A stretch of 64,000 nucleotides of DNA from Zestomonas carbonaria (GTDB lineage: Bacteria; Pseudomonadota; Gammaproteobacteria; Pseudomonadales; Pseudomonadaceae), in the NCBI RefSeq assembly GCF_904061905.1, contig NZ_CAJFCI010000042.1, forward strand, positions 1-64,000. Direction: 5' to 3'. Positions 44,838 to 54,504 of this stretch are shown here, in pieces (position 1 is the first letter of the stretch; each line of letters begins with the position of its first letter). Under the pieces are notes generated by a model. That model worked only from the letters and a program-made list of their open reading frames with translations, ran no database searches and had not been told where the DNA came from. The translations under genes were made by a program, and so were the position numbers.

Positions 44838-45162
44838 GGCGCGGGGCTTGAGAGGTCTTCCAGCCGGTCGTTTCAACGAGCGGGGGTAGGCAGAACGTTA
44901 TCCAGCCTATGACCTGGCCACTTGCCGTTCGGCGCAGTCCCGCACCGGCCGGGCATCTGGAAAGCCAGATACGGGCAGCATGTACTGGCCTGTCGCTGGA
45001 CGATCCCTAGCCGGAAATGCCGCTTTCTCCCCCACTCATCGCACGCGGACCTGCAAATAGTTGGAACTTGAAGCATCCTGTCCCGTCTGTGGAGAGTTGC
45101 CGCCAAGCGGCAACCCGCAAATCGAACGGAGGGCCCCACGGCCCATTGACTCAAGGACTCCC
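44838..45162. other. Gene-free interval upstream of ecotin
   Basis: About 325 bases. A minus-strand frame (44873-45154) is open but lacks a ribosome-binding site, has unusual composition (many Cys, Arg and Pro), and shows no domain, so I do not call it. The interval presumably holds the ecotin promoter. It may also be a remnant of an earlier gene. Confidence 0.45.
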
Positions 45163-45639
45163 ATGAAAAACACCAAACCGACCCTGGCCATCCTCGCCTG
45201 CCTCCTGCCCCTGAGCGCCTGCGCCGCGACGCCGGAAGCGCTCAAGCCCTACCCATCGGCCCCCGAAGGCTACAACCGCCACGTGATCGACCTGCCGGCC
45301 AAGCCCAACGAAGCCGACCACAAGGTCGAAATCATCGCCGGCAAGACCCTGGAAGTGGACTGCAACACCCACCGGCTGGGCGGCGAATGGCAGGAAAAGA
45401 CCGTCCAGGGCTGGGGCTACAACTACTACGAACTGAGCAAGGTCGGCCCCGCCGCCAGCACCCTGATGGCCTGCCCGGACAACAGCCGCCGACAAGCCTT
45501 CGTGCCGGTAGGCGGCGAAACCTTCCTGGTTCGCTACAACAGCAAGCTGCCAGTGGTGATCTACGCGCCCGAGGATGTGGAAGTGCGCTATCGGGTCTGG
45601 TCTGCGCCGGAAACCAGCGAAACCGCCCAGCGCCAATAA
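45163..45639 (+). CDS. eco: Ecotin, serine protease inhibitor, with lipobox
   Basis: This 158-residue protein matches ecotin along its length: [25 protein letters not shown], the reactive loop STLMACP with P1 Met, [23 protein letters not shown]. The two Cys of the loop-bracing disulfide are present. Ecotin inhibits trypsin-fold proteases such as neutrophil elastase. The signal peptide contains LSAC at 17-20, so Cys20 may be lipidated. Most known ecotins are soluble periplasmic dimers. ATG 45163 follows AAGGA. In P. aeruginosa I recall eco at another locus. Confidence 0.92.
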   Translation: MKNTKPTLAILACLLPLSACAATPEALKPYPSAPEGYNRHVIDLPAKPNEADHKVEIIAGKTLEVDCNTHRLGGEWQEKTVQGWGYNYYELSKVGPAASTLMACPDNSRRQAFVPVGGETFLVRYNSKLPVVIYAPEDVEVRYRVWSAPETSETAQRQ

Positions 45640-45940
45640 GGCGCTGGCCAGAGCTGAACAAAGTTTCACCACCATCGGTTCTTCCACGGTGGTGTGGCGG
45701 TGCTCCTCGGGCATCTCGCCGGCCAACGCGACGAAGCTATGCCGCGGCCGGCGATGATCCAGCCCAAGGTGTTGAGAATGCCGTTGCAGGTCAGCACCGA
45801 GGATGGTCGAGCAAAGCACCTTGCCTTATTGACTGATCACATTCTTGAAGGGCGGCAGGTAAGCAGAGTGTCATCTGCCGCCACTTGCTGAATCAGATCA
45901 ACATGGTGAGGCATCGAGCCTTGCCTGGAACCTCTTCCCT
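45640..45940. other. Degenerate interval downstream of ecotin
   Basis: Some 300 bases without a supported gene. All six frames are either interrupted or have implausible composition; one plus frame from 45694 to 45891 is open but has no start site. It borders a MITE-like element, so it is probably a scar of past insertion or a decayed gene rather than regulatory DNA. I cannot name its source. Confidence 0.45.
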
Positions 45941-45945
45941 GGTTC

Positions 45946-46075
45946 TGTACGAAAAGTCGTCGAGCGAAGGTCGGGCAAGGCGAAAAGAGGCGAGGAGGCG
46001 GAGTTTACGGCTGTAAATGAGCACTCCGAGCCTCTTTTTAACGCAGCATCACCGAGCGCAGGCACTTTTCGTACA
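45946..46075. mobile_element. MITE-like element with 12-bp terminal inverted repeats
   Basis: The ends TGTACGAAAAGT (45946-45957) and ACTTTTCGTACA (46064-46075) are perfect 12-base inverted repeats around about 105 bases with no reading frame. An internal stem, GAGGCGGAG...CTCCGAGCCTC, can form. This is the size and structure of a non-autonomous miniature element. The TGTACGAAAAGT end resembles those of some IS5-group insertion sequences as I recall them. The right end lies two bases from the pagL stop codon. Confidence 0.75.
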
Positions 46076-46077
46076 CA

Positions 46078-46590
46078 CTAGAAGCTCACCCGGTAATGCA
46101 GGGTATAGGTCTCCACACCGTCGTTCGGCTGCTTGAGGCCGGCGTTGGAGTAGTGGATGGCGCGCAGGCCGACTTCCTGGCCGGAAAAGCGCAGGCCCAG
46201 GCCGATGCGGTCCTCGAACTGGAAGGAAGAGCCGAGGTCGTTGTCTTCCAGTTCGGTGCTGGAGAACAACGCCACGCCGATACCCGCCTCGATGTAGGGA
46301 CGCACTGTCTCGCCGGCGAATTCGTAGACGAACACCGGAGAGAAGGAAATGCTGTGGTTGCTGGCGGTCTCGTCGCCTTCCCAGTAGGTGTAGCCGGCGT
46401 CCCAGTAACCGGTCAGGCGGCCGACGTCGCTCTGCCACCAACTGGTGCCGAAGTCGAACTGGGTACCGAGGCGATACACCATGGTCGAATCGCCGCTCTG
46501 CCCGATAGCGACGGTCACGTCAGCAGCCTGTGCCGGAATCGCAAAGCCCAGGGACAATACTGCAAGTGCAGTCAATGAGCGTAATTGCAT
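46078..46590 (-). CDS. pagL: Lipid A 3-O-deacylase PagL
   Basis: This 170-residue outer-membrane enzyme has a signal peptide to about residue 22 and an eight-stranded barrel ending in a terminal Phe. The catalytic residues His146, Ser148 and Glu160 have the spacing known for P. aeruginosa PagL (HxS-N...E in IHYSNAG and VETY). It removes the 3-position acyl chain from lipid A. A MITE-like element abuts its 3' end, so the last codons and the stop codon are right at an insertion boundary; the protein is intact. Confidence 0.93.
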   Translation of the reverse strand: MQLRSLTALAVLSLGFAIPAQAADVTVAIGQSGDSTMVYRLGTQFDFGTSWWQSDVGRLTGYWDAGYTYWEGDETASNHSISFSPVFVYEFAGETVRPYIEAGIGVALFSSTELEDNDLGSSFQFEDRIGLGLRFSGQEVGLRAIHYSNAGLKQPNDGVETYTLHYRVSF

Positions 46591-46756
46591 GGAAACTTCC
46601 TTCTTCGTGAAGTGGAGGACTAATTACGGAGACACTGAAAGCAATTATAGAAGAGCGCTCTAAGAGAGGGCGCTTTTGCGCCCAAGCTGTCTCAGAAAAA
46701 CAGTTTTCCAATTTCCGAACATCAGGCCGAGGTTTCGCCACGACCGCGACGAAACC

Positions 46757-47551
46757 TCAACAGGCCAGCGCCTCGACCGGCAGCGCCTTGCCCCACAGGC
46801 GTGGCAGCACGGTTTCCAGTCGTTGCGGCACGCCGGTCGACCAGAAGCGAACCGTCCCCTCCTCGCCTTCGGCCAGCAGGTCGCGTTCGGCCAGCAGACG
46901 CTGCAAATGCCGAGCCACCGCGGCACCGGTATCGATCAGGCTGACCGAGGCCGGCACCAGTTCACGCAGCAACGGTTTGATGAAGGGATAGTGGGTGCAG
47001 CCGAGGATCAGCGTGTCGCAGCCTTCGGCGAGCAGCGGCTCGACCCAGCCGAGCAGCAGTTCGCGGGTGCCGGTGCCGTTCAGTTCGCCGGCCTCGATGC
47101 GCTCGACCAGCCCCGGGCATGGCTGGGTGATGACCCGCACATCGCTGGCGAAGCGATCGAGCAAGGCGGCGAACTTGGCGCTCTTCAGCGTGCCGGTGGT
47201 GGCCAGCACGCCGACCACGCCGCTGCGGGTGGCCGCTGCCGCCGGCTTGACCGCCGGCTCCATGCCGACGATCGGCAACTCGGGATAGTGCGTGCGCAGC
47301 TCTGCCACCGCCGCCGCTGTCGCCGTGTTGCAGGCCAGCACCAGGGCCTTGGCGCCCTGTTCGAGAAGAAACCCGGCAAGGCGATGGCTTCTTTCGCGGA
47401 TGAACTCCGGGGATTTCTCGCCGTAGGGCACATGGCCGCTGTCGGCGACGTAGAGCAGCGATTCGGCAGGCAACAACTGGCGGATCTCGCGCAGCACCGA
47501 AAGGCCGCCGACCCCGGAATCGAACACGCCGACCGGCGCGTCACTCGCCAT
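46757..47551 (-). CDS. murI: Glutamate racemase
   Basis: This 264-residue enzyme makes D-glutamate for peptidoglycan. The two catalytic cysteines, Cys74 (VLACNTATA) and Cys185 (LILGCTHYP), are present, with Asp11-Ser12 in FDSGVGG. The start overlaps the moeB stop codon by 11 bases. A perfect nine-base inverted repeat, GAGGTTTCG/CGAAACCTC, covers the stop codon (46729-46758). Last gene of the hemA-prfA-prmC-moeB-murI set. Confidence 0.95.
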   Translation of the reverse strand: MASDAPVGVFDSGVGGLSVLREIRQLLPAESLLYVADSGHVPYGEKSPEFIRERSHRLAGFLLEQGAKALVLACNTATAAAVAELRTHYPELPIVGMEPAVKPAAAATRSGVVGVLATTGTLKSAKFAALLDRFASDVRVITQPCPGLVERIEAGELNGTGTRELLLGWVEPLLAEGCDTLILGCTHYPFIKPLLRELVPASVSLIDTGAAVARHLQRLLAERDLLAEGEEGTVRFWSTGVPQRLETVLPRLWGKALPVEALAC

Positions 47552-48299
47552 GGGCGCTCCCGCATACCGCGCAGGCCGGGTCGCGCTTGACCCGCAGTTC
47601 GCGGAAACGGCTGCCCAGCGCGTCGATCAGCAACAGGCGGCCGACCAGGGGCTCGCCGAAACCGGCCAGCAGCTTGAGTGCTTCCAGCGCTTGCAGGCTG
47701 CCAACCAGGCCAACCAGCGGGCCGACCACGCCGGCTTCGCTGCAGGTCAGTTCGGCCTCGCTGCCATGACCGTACAGGCAGTGGTAGCAAGGGCTGTCGG
47801 CACGGCGCGGGTCGAACACCGAGAGCTGGCCTTCCAGGCGGATCGCCGCGCCGCTGACCAATGGCTTGCGAGCGGCGACGCAAGCGGCGTTGACCGCCTC
47901 GCGGGTGGTGAAGTTGTCCGTGCAGTCGAGCACCAGGTCGACCGCCGCCACCGCCGCGCCCAGAGAATCCTCGTCCAGGGCGGCGCGGTGCGGCACCAGC
48001 GCCACCAGCGGGTTGAGCGCCGCCAGACGCGCCATCGCCGAGTCGACCTTGGCCTGGCCGATGCTCTGGCTGTCGTGGGCGATCTGCCGTTGCAGGTTGG
48101 TCAGGTCGACATGGTCGAAGTCGGCCAGGTGCAGTTCGCCGACTCCCGCCGCGGCCAGGTACAGGGCCACCGGCGAGCCCAGCCCGCCGAGACCGACGAT
48201 CAGCACGCGGCTCGCCTTGAGGCGTGCCTGGCCGTCGATGTCGATCTGCGCCAGCAGGATCTGTCGGCTGTAGCGCAGCAATTCTTCGTCAGTCAGCAT
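47541..48299 (-). CDS. moeB: Molybdopterin-synthase adenylyltransferase MoeB
   Basis: This 252-residue E1-like enzyme of the HesA/MoeB/ThiF family has the ATP-binding [17 protein letters not shown] and the Arg-rich loop. Zinc ligands lie in Cys-Tyr-His-Cys and Cys-Ala-Val-Cys. It adenylates the C-terminus of MoaD. The start at 48299 follows GAGGTG. No moaD is nearby, and ThiF function cannot be ruled out; the place between prmC and murI is the usual one for this gene in pseudomonads. Confidence 0.92.
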   Translation of the reverse strand: MLTDEELLRYSRQILLAQIDIDGQARLKASRVLIVGLGGLGSPVALYLAAAGVGELHLADFDHVDLTNLQRQIAHDSQSIGQAKVDSAMARLAALNPLVALVPHRAALDEDSLGAAVAAVDLVLDCTDNFTTREAVNAACVAARKPLVSGAAIRLEGQLSVFDPRRADSPCYHCLYGHGSEAELTCSEAGVVGPLVGLVGSLQALEALKLLAGFGEPLVGRLLLIDALGSRFRELRVKRDPACAVCGSAHGE

Positions 48300-48342
48300 C
48301 GTCACCTCACGCATTCGGGAGCGCCCACAGACCGGTGCTCAA

Positions 48343-48481
48343 TGGATTCCCGCGTGCGCGGGAATGACGGGGCATCACGCAGTGCAGGTGCCGGAACGCT
48401 GCCTGGATTCCCGCGCGCACGGGCATGACTGACGGCGGCGCCGCTCGTCACTTCGTCACGCCCGCGCACGCGGGAGTCCAG
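48343..48481. repeat. Three extragenic palindromes between moeB and prmC
   Basis: Three units of TGGATTCCCGCG-N-CGCGGGAATGACG type occur at 48343-48369, 48402-48428 and (inverted) 48454-48481. They account for most of the 217 bases between prmC and moeB, inside an operon transcribed on the minus strand. Confidence 0.8.
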
Positions 48482-48516
48482 ATGTCGGGACAGGATCGTT
48501 ACGCCTGCGAAGGGCA

Positions 48517-49344
48517 TCATGACCAGCGCCCCAGGCTGATCCGCTCGTGGCCGCCAAGGTCGCGGCGGCTTTCCACCGACTGGAAGCCAGCCGCGACGAG
48601 CAGTCCACGCACCGCCTCGTCCTGATCGTAGCCGTGTTCGAGCAACAGCCAGCCGCCGGCTTCCAGGTGCTGCGGCGCCGCGTGGATGATCGCGCGGATA
48701 TCGTCGAGCCCGTCATGGCCGGAAACCAGTGCGCTGGCCGGCTCGAAGCGGACGTCGCCCTCCCCCAGGTGGCGATCGGTGGAGGCGATATAGGGCGGGT
48801 TGCTGACGATCGCCGTATAGCGCTCGCCGGCCAGCGCGGAGAACCACTGGCTGAGCCGAAAATCGGCATTGCCCAGTCCCAGGCGCAGACGATTGCGCTC
48901 GGCCAGCGCCACAACCTCGGTGACACGATCCACGCCAGTGATCTGCCAGGCCGGCCGCTCGCTGGCCAGGGCCAGGGCGATGGCACCGGTGCCGGTGCCG
49001 AGGTCGAGCACCTTGGCCGGGGTGCCTGGCAGCAGGGCCAGGGTAGTTTCCACCAGCAGCTCGGTATCCGGACGCGGGATCAGGGTGTGTTCGCTGACCT
49101 CCAGATCGAGGCTCCAGAAACCCTGGCGACCGAGGATATAAGCCACCGGCTCACCAGCTCTGCGACGCTCCAGAGCTGCGGCGAAACGCTCGGCCACGAC
49201 TGCTTCCACTTCCTTTTCCGGCCAGGTGCGCAGATAGCTACGCGGCTTGCCGAGCGCGGCGGCCAGCAGCAGCTCGGCATCCAGCCTCGGCGTGGGCGAG
49301 TCGGGCAGTTCGGCGGCGCTGAGCAGGGATTCGATGGTGGCCAT
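48517..49344 (-). CDS. prmC: Release-factor glutamine methyltransferase PrmC
   Basis: This 275-residue SAM enzyme methylates the Gln of the GGQ motif in release factors. SAM motif I is DLGTGTG (114-120) and the substrate Gln-binding motif is NPPY (182-185). ATG 49344 follows GAGAG. It lies one gene after its substrate gene prfA, the classical pairing, though here the two are separated by palindromic repeats. Confidence 0.95.
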   Translation of the reverse strand: MATIESLLSAAELPDSPTPRLDAELLLAAALGKPRSYLRTWPEKEVEAVVAERFAAALERRRAGEPVAYILGRQGFWSLDLEVSEHTLIPRPDTELLVETTLALLPGTPAKVLDLGTGTGAIALALASERPAWQITGVDRVTEVVALAERNRLRLGLGNADFRLSQWFSALAGERYTAIVSNPPYIASTDRHLGEGDVRFEPASALVSGHDGLDDIRAIIHAAPQHLEAGGWLLLEHGYDQDEAVRGLLVAAGFQSVESRRDLGGHERISLGRWS

Positions 49345-49353
49345 GTTTCTCTC

Positions 49354-49514
49354 GTAGGGTGGATCGCGCTTCACCGATCCACCGTGCAGGCTTCCGGTGG
49401 ATGAAAAAGCGTCATCCACCCTTGCGGACTGGATTCCCGCATTCGCGGGAATGACGGAGTCTGAACACGCTTCGTCTCTTCCACCCCGTCCACCCCGCGC
49501 ACGCGGGGTTCCAG
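49354..49514. repeat. Composite palindromes between prmC and prfA
   Basis: An inverted GTAGGGTGGATCG...ATCCACCC unit (49354-49423) is followed by two CCCGCG-N-CGCGGG palindromes (49429-49457 and 49489-49514). They occupy almost all of the prfA-prmC gap. Confidence 0.8.
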
Positions 49515-49524
49515 AGAACCGATG

Positions 49525-50607
49525 TCAATCGCCCAGCGCCGCCAACTGGTCGGCCTGGTATTCGCTGAGCAACGGCTCGATCACCGCGTCGACCCCGCCG
49601 GACAACACGTCGTCGAGGCTGTACAGGGTCAGGTTGATGCGGTGGTCGGTGACCCGCCCCTGCGGATAGTTGTAGGTGCGGATGCGCTCGGAGCGGTCAC
49701 CGGAGCCCACCAGCAGGCGGCGGGTCTCGGAGATTTCCTTGTGGGCGGCGGCATCCTGCTGGTCCTGCAACTTGGCCGCCAGCCAGGCCATGGCCTTGGC
49801 GCGGTTCTTGTGCTGCGAACGCTCTTCCTGGCACTCGACCACGATGCCGGTGGGCAGGTGGGTGATGCGGATCGCCGAGTCGGTCTTGTTGACGTGCTGG
49901 CCGCCGGCGCCGGAGGAACGATAGGTATCGACGCGCAGATCGGCCGGGTTGATCTCGATGGCCTGTTGCTCGTCCGGTTCCGGCAGCACCGCCACGGTGC
50001 AGGCGGAGGTATGGATGCGCCCCTGCGACTCGGTTTCCGGTACGCGCTGCACGCGGTGCGCGCCGGATTCGAACTTGAGCTTGGCGTAGACATTGTCGCC
50101 CTCGACCCGGGCAATCACCTCCTTGTAGCCGCCGTGCTCGCCCTCGCTCTCGGAGAGGATCTCGACCCGCCAGCCCTGCCGCTCGGCGTAACGCGAGTAC
50201 ATGCGGAACAGGTCGCCGGAGAAGATCGCCGCCTCGTCGCCGCCGGTGCCGGCGCGGATTTCGAGGAACACGTTGCGGCCGTCGTTGGGATCCTTGGGCA
50301 GCAGCATGCGTTGCAGACGGCTCTCCAGCTCGACCAGTTGCTCCTTGGCCTGGGCGACTTCCTCCTCGGCCATCTCGCGCAGGTCCGGGTCGCTGTCCTT
50401 GAGCAGCGCCTGGGCGCCCTGCAAGTCATCCTGCACCTTGCGGTAGGCGCGGAACGCCTCGACCACCGGCTCGACCTCGGCGTATTCCTTGGAATAGGCG
50501 CGGAAGCGGCTCTGGTCGCTGATCACCTCGGCATCGCCGAGCAGCGCGGTGAGTTCCTCGAAACGGTCCTGGAGGGTGTCCAGCTTGTTCAGCAAAGAGG
50601 CTTTCAT
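49525..50607 (-). CDS. prfA: Peptide chain release factor 1
   Basis: This 360-residue factor ends translation at UAA and UAG. The peptidyl-hydrolysis GGQ is at 235-237 and the codon-recognition PxT is present as Pro190-Glu-Thr192. Four-base ATGA overlap with hemA, so the two are translationally coupled. Its methyltransferase prmC is next. Confidence 0.97.
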   Translation of the reverse strand: MKASLLNKLDTLQDRFEELTALLGDAEVISDQSRFRAYSKEYAEVEPVVEAFRAYRKVQDDLQGAQALLKDSDPDLREMAEEEVAQAKEQLVELESRLQRMLLPKDPNDGRNVFLEIRAGTGGDEAAIFSGDLFRMYSRYAERQGWRVEILSESEGEHGGYKEVIARVEGDNVYAKLKFESGAHRVQRVPETESQGRIHTSACTVAVLPEPDEQQAIEINPADLRVDTYRSSGAGGQHVNKTDSAIRITHLPTGIVVECQEERSQHKNRAKAMAWLAAKLQDQQDAAAHKEISETRRLLVGSGDRSERIRTYNYPQGRVTDHRINLTLYSLDDVLSGGVDAVIEPLLSEYQADQLAALGD

Positions 50608-51872
50608 GGTTTCGCGTCGCCTTCGTCGAGGCTAAACAGTTCCTGGGCTACGGCCAGCGCGTCGATGCGGCCGTCGGCGGAGAGTTTCTTCAACTGCACG
50701 CTGGGCGCGTGCAACAGCTTGTTGGTCAGCCCGCGCGCCAGTTGCGCCAGTACCTCGTCGGCGGAGCTGCCATTGGCCAGCAGTCGCTGGGCCTTGGCCA
50801 GTTCCTCGTCGCGCAGGCGCTCGGCCTGCTGGCGGTAGGACTTGAGCACGTCCACCGCGGCCAGCTCGCGCAGGCGCTGCATGAAGTCTTCGGTGCCGGC
50901 GGCGACCAGTTCCTCGGCCGCCTGCGCGGCGCCCTGGCGGCTCTTGAGATTCTCGGCGATGACTTCGTGGAGATCGTCGACGGTATAGAGGTAGACGTCG
51001 TCCAGCTCGCCGACCTCGGCCTCGATGTCGCGCGGCACGGCGATGTCGACCATGAAGATCGGCTTGTGCTTGCGCTGCTTCAGCGCGCTTTCCACCGCGC
51101 CCTTGCCGAGGATCGGCAACTGGCTGGCGGTGGAGCTGATGACGATGTCGCTGCTCACCAGCTCGTGGGGAATGTCGGAGAGCAGCACGGCATGGGCGCC
51201 GAACTGCTCGGCCAGCAGGCTGGCGCGTTCGAGGGTGCGGTTGGCGACGACGATGCGCCGGACCCCCTGGTCGTGCAGGTGGCGGGCGACCAGGCTGATG
51301 GTCTCGCCGGCGCCGATCAGCAATGCCTGGCTGCGGTGCAGGTCGCTGAAGATCTGCTTGGCCAGGCTCACCGCGGCGAAGGCCACGGACACCGGGTTCT
51401 CGCCGATCGCGGTGTCGGTACGCACCAGCTTGGCGGTACTGAAGGTGGCCTGGAACAGCCGTCCGAGCAACGGGCCGATGGTGCCGGCCTCGCGCGCCAC
51501 GGCGAAGGCGGACTTCATCTGGCCGAGGATCTGCGGTTCGCCGAGCACCATGGAGTCGAGCCCGGAAGCCACGCGCATCATGTGGCGCACCGCCGAGTCG
51601 TCCTCATGCACGTAGGCGCAGGCGCGCAGGTCATCGAGGTTGAGCTGGTGGTACTCGGCCAGCCAGGCCAGCACGCGCTCGGCAGCCGCTCCGTCCTGCT
51701 CGAGGTACAGCTCGCTGCGGTTGCAGGTCGAGAGGATCGCTGCCTCGCGGCTGGCGGTGCACAGGCAGAGCTGCTGCAGGGCATCGACCAATTGCTCGGG
51801 GGTGAAAGCCACGCGTTCGCGGATTTCCACCGGGGCAGTCTTGTGGTTGATACCGAGGGCGAGGAAGGCCAT
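50604..51872 (-). CDS. hemA: Glutamyl-tRNA reductase
   Basis: This 422-residue enzyme makes glutamate-1-semialdehyde, the first committed step of heme synthesis in bacteria. The catalytic Cys50 lies in [10 protein letters not shown], followed by the NADPH and dimerisation domains. The start at 51872 gives the standard [19 protein letters not shown]; a longer frame is rejected. First gene of the hemA-prfA-prmC-moeB-murI operon, divergent from lbcA. Confidence 0.96.
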   Translation of the reverse strand: MAFLALGINHKTAPVEIRERVAFTPEQLVDALQQLCLCTASREAAILSTCNRSELYLEQDGAAAERVLAWLAEYHQLNLDDLRACAYVHEDDSAVRHMMRVASGLDSMVLGEPQILGQMKSAFAVAREAGTIGPLLGRLFQATFSTAKLVRTDTAIGENPVSVAFAAVSLAKQIFSDLHRSQALLIGAGETISLVARHLHDQGVRRIVVANRTLERASLLAEQFGAHAVLLSDIPHELVSSDIVISSTASQLPILGKGAVESALKQRKHKPIFMVDIAVPRDIEAEVGELDDVYLYTVDDLHEVIAENLKSRQGAAQAAEELVAAGTEDFMQRLRELAAVDVLKSYRQQAERLRDEELAKAQRLLANGSSADEVLAQLARGLTNKLLHAPSVQLKKLSADGRIDALAVAQELFSLDEGDAKP

Positions 51873-52054
51873 GCAGGGTCGCTGACGAAAACGGGAAGCC
51901 GCTAATTGTCCTACGTCGCCCCATCGAGAACAACCACTGCGACTTATTGTCCTAACCTTCAGGTCAGACCGCACACGCACTCGTCCCATGGGTTTGCCCA
52001 ACGGCTTGTGTCATCATGCGCAAACCGCAGGCTAGTCGCCCTCTCTTTATTCAT

Positions 52055-53785
52055 ATGAACAAATCGCTCGCGTTGCTCGCCGCCCTGGCCTTCCTCGGCG
52101 GCTGCCAATCACTCAGCACTCCATCGCCCGACGGCAGTCCGCCGGTCGAGGATGCCGGCCCGGCGCAGGCCGAAGCCAAGCCGGAAGTGTACGGCTCGTT
52201 CAGCGCGGAAACCCTGTACGCCCTGCTCACCGCCGAACTGGCCGGGCAGCGCAACCGCTTCGATATCGCCCTCGGCAACTATGTCGAGCAGGCCAAGGCC
52301 ACCCAGGATGCCGGCATCGCCGAGCGCGGCTTCCGCATCGCCGAGTACCTCGGTGCCGACCAGGCGGCCCTGGACACCGCGCTGATCTGGGCGAAGAACG
52401 CCCCGGACACCATCGACGCCCAGCGCGCCGCCGCCATCCAGTTGGCCCGCGCCGGTCGCTACGACGAATCCATGGACTACATGGAGCGCGTGCTCAAGGG
52501 CCAGGGCGACACCCATTTCGACTTTCTCGCCCTGTCCGCTGCGGAAACCGACCCGGATACCCGCGCCGGCCTGCTGCAGAGCTTCGACCACCTGCTGGCC
52601 AAGCACCCGGACAACGGCCAGTTGCTGTTCGGCAAGGCCCTGCTGCTGCAACAGGACGGCCGCCCGGAAGAAGCCCTGGAACTGCTCGAAGACCAGCCTG
52701 CAGCCACCCACGATGTCGCCCCGTTGCTGCTACGTGCCCGCCTGCTGCAAGGCATGCAGCGCAGCAACGAAGCCATCGACCTGCTCAAGAAAGGCATCAA
52801 ACAGCATCCGGAAGAACGCCGCCTGCGCCTGACCTACGCCCGCCTGCTGGTCGAACAGGACCGATTGGACGAAGCCCAGGAAGAATTCACCACCCTGCTG
52901 CAGCAATCGCCGGATGACGACGACCTGCGCTTCTCGCTGGCACTGGTCTGCCTGGAAGCCAAGGCCTGGAAGGAAGCCATCGTCTACCTGGAAGAACTGG
53001 TCGAGCGGCAAAGCCATGTCGACGCCGCCCACTTCAACCTCGGCCGCGCCTACGAGGAACTGGGCGACAAGGAAAGCGCGCTGATCGAATACAACCTGGT
53101 CGGCGCCGGCAACGACTACCTGCCGGCACAACTGCGCCAGACCGACCTGCTGTTCAAGCAGGGACGCGGCGCCGAAGCCTCGCAGCGCCTGGCCAAGGCT
53201 CGCGACAACCAACCCGACTACGCCATCCAGTTGTACCTGATCGAAGCCGAGGCGCTCTCCAACCACGAGCAGTACGAAGCCGCCTGGCGCACCATCCAGC
53301 AGGCCCTGGAACAGTTCCCGGACGATCTAAACCTGCTCTACACCCGCTCGATGCTGGCCGAGAAGCGCGACGACCTCAGCCAACTGGAAAAGGACCTGCG
53401 CTTCATCATCGAGCGCGAGCCGGACAACGCCATGGCGCTCAATGCCCTCGGCTACACCCTGGTCGACCGCACCACCCGCTACAGCGAAGGCAAGGAGCTG
53501 ATCGAGCAGGCCTACCAGATAGACCCCGAAGATCCGGCGATCCTCGACAGCCTCGGCTGGGCCCATTACCGCCTGGGCAATCTCGACGAAGCCGAGCGCC
53601 TGCTGCGCCAGGCCGCCGAGCGCTACCCCGACCCCGAAGTCATCGCCCACCTGGGCGAAGTGCTCTGGGTCTCCGGCAAACAGAGCGAGGCCCGCAAGGT
53701 CTGGGCCGACGCCCTGGAAAAACAGCCCGACAACAGCATCCTGCGCAAGACCCTGCTGCGCCTGACCGGTTCCGAGACGCCCTGA
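52055..53785 (+). CDS. lbcA: TPR lipoprotein LbcA (CtpA partner)
   Basis: This 576-residue outer-membrane lipoprotein has the lipobox LGGC (Cys17) and an extended array of TPR-like helix pairs to the end. In P. aeruginosa LbcA binds the C-terminal-processing protease CtpA and helps it degrade peptidoglycan hydrolases. The ATG at 52055 gives a correct lipoprotein signal but has no clear ribosome-binding site. It ends three bases before lolB and is divergent from hemA. Confidence 0.9.
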   Translation: MNKSLALLAALAFLGGCQSLSTPSPDGSPPVEDAGPAQAEAKPEVYGSFSAETLYALLTAELAGQRNRFDIALGNYVEQAKATQDAGIAERGFRIAEYLGADQAALDTALIWAKNAPDTIDAQRAAAIQLARAGRYDESMDYMERVLKGQGDTHFDFLALSAAETDPDTRAGLLQSFDHLLAKHPDNGQLLFGKALLLQQDGRPEEALELLEDQPAATHDVAPLLLRARLLQGMQRSNEAIDLLKKGIKQHPEERRLRLTYARLLVEQDRLDEAQEEFTTLLQQSPDDDDLRFSLALVCLEAKAWKEAIVYLEELVERQSHVDAAHFNLGRAYEELGDKESALIEYNLVGAGNDYLPAQLRQTDLLFKQGRGAEASQRLAKARDNQPDYAIQLYLIEAEALSNHEQYEAAWRTIQQALEQFPDDLNLLYTRSMLAEKRDDLSQLEKDLRFIIEREPDNAMALNALGYTLVDRTTRYSEGKELIEQAYQIDPEDPAILDSLGWAHYRLGNLDEAERLLRQAAERYPDPEVIAHLGEVLWVSGKQSEARKVWADALEKQPDNSILRKTLLRLTGSETP

Positions 53786-53788
53786 TCC

Positions 53789-54406
53789 ATGTACCTACGC
53801 CATTTTCTCGCCCTTGGCCTGCTCGCCCTGCTGAGCGGCTGCGCCGCCCTCGCCCCCCAGGAAGCCCTGCAAGGCCAGGGCGACCCGGCCCGCTGGCAGA
53901 CCCACAAGCAACAGACCGAAGACCTCGACGCCTGGCAGATCAGCGGCAAGGTCGGCATCCGTGCGCCCAAGGACTCCGGTAGCGGCACCCTGTTCTGGCT
54001 GCAGCGCCAGGACTACTTCGACATCCGCCTGTCCGGCCCGCTCGGCCGTGGCGCCACGCGCCTGACCGGACACAGTGGCGAAGTGGTGCTGGAAGTGGCC
54101 AACCAGGGCCGCTACCAGGCCGCCTCGCCGGAAGCCCTGCTGGAACAGCAACTCGGCTGGCGCCTGCCGGTCTCCCACCTGGTCTGGTGGGTACGCGGCC
54201 TGCCCGCGCCGGACAGCCGGAGCCGCCTGACCCTCGACAACGACAGCCGCCTGGCGCGCTTGGAACAGGACGACTGGAAGGTCGACTATCTCAGCTATGC
54301 CGAGCAAAACGGCTACTGGCTGCCGGAACGCATCAAGCTGTATGGCCGCGACATCGACGTCACCCTGGTCATCAAGGACTGGCAACCACGCCGCCTCGGC
54401 CTGTGA
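53789..54406 (+). CDS. lolB: Outer-membrane lipoprotein receptor LolB
   Basis: This 205-residue lipoprotein has the lipobox LSGC (Cys18) and the LolB beta-barrel pocket ([31 protein letters not shown]). It accepts lipoproteins from LolA and inserts them in the outer membrane. It lies between lbcA and ispE, as in P. aeruginosa, and is coupled to lbcA. Confidence 0.95.
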   Translation: MYLRHFLALGLLALLSGCAALAPQEALQGQGDPARWQTHKQQTEDLDAWQISGKVGIRAPKDSGSGTLFWLQRQDYFDIRLSGPLGRGATRLTGHSGEVVLEVANQGRYQAASPEALLEQQLGWRLPVSHLVWWVRGLPAPDSRSRLTLDNDSRLARLEQDDWKVDYLSYAEQNGYWLPERIKLYGRDIDVTLVIKDWQPRRLGL

Positions 54407-54504
54407 ACGGAGACAGGTATTCCCACGCCTGACGCTTTCGCAGGGTGCGCCGATAATCTGCCGGCACCGTGCTCCACCACCAATCTGCATTTACGACCGC
54501 CCAG

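Noticed and set aside
44873-45154. Open minus-strand frame of 93 codons
   Set aside because: No ribosome-binding site, no domain, odd composition. Treated as intergenic.
45387-45836. Open plus frame running past the end of ecotin
   Set aside because: It overlaps the ecotin gene in another frame and then crosses the degenerate interval. No start site.
46729-46758. Stem-loop over the murI stop codon as an intrinsic terminator
   Set aside because: The stem is perfect, but no T-run follows on the minus strand, so it cannot be called a standard terminator.
48343-48481. Regularly spaced repeats as a possible CRISPR array
   Set aside because: Units are themselves palindromic, occur in both orientations, have unequal spacing and recur as singles elsewhere. 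No cas genes.
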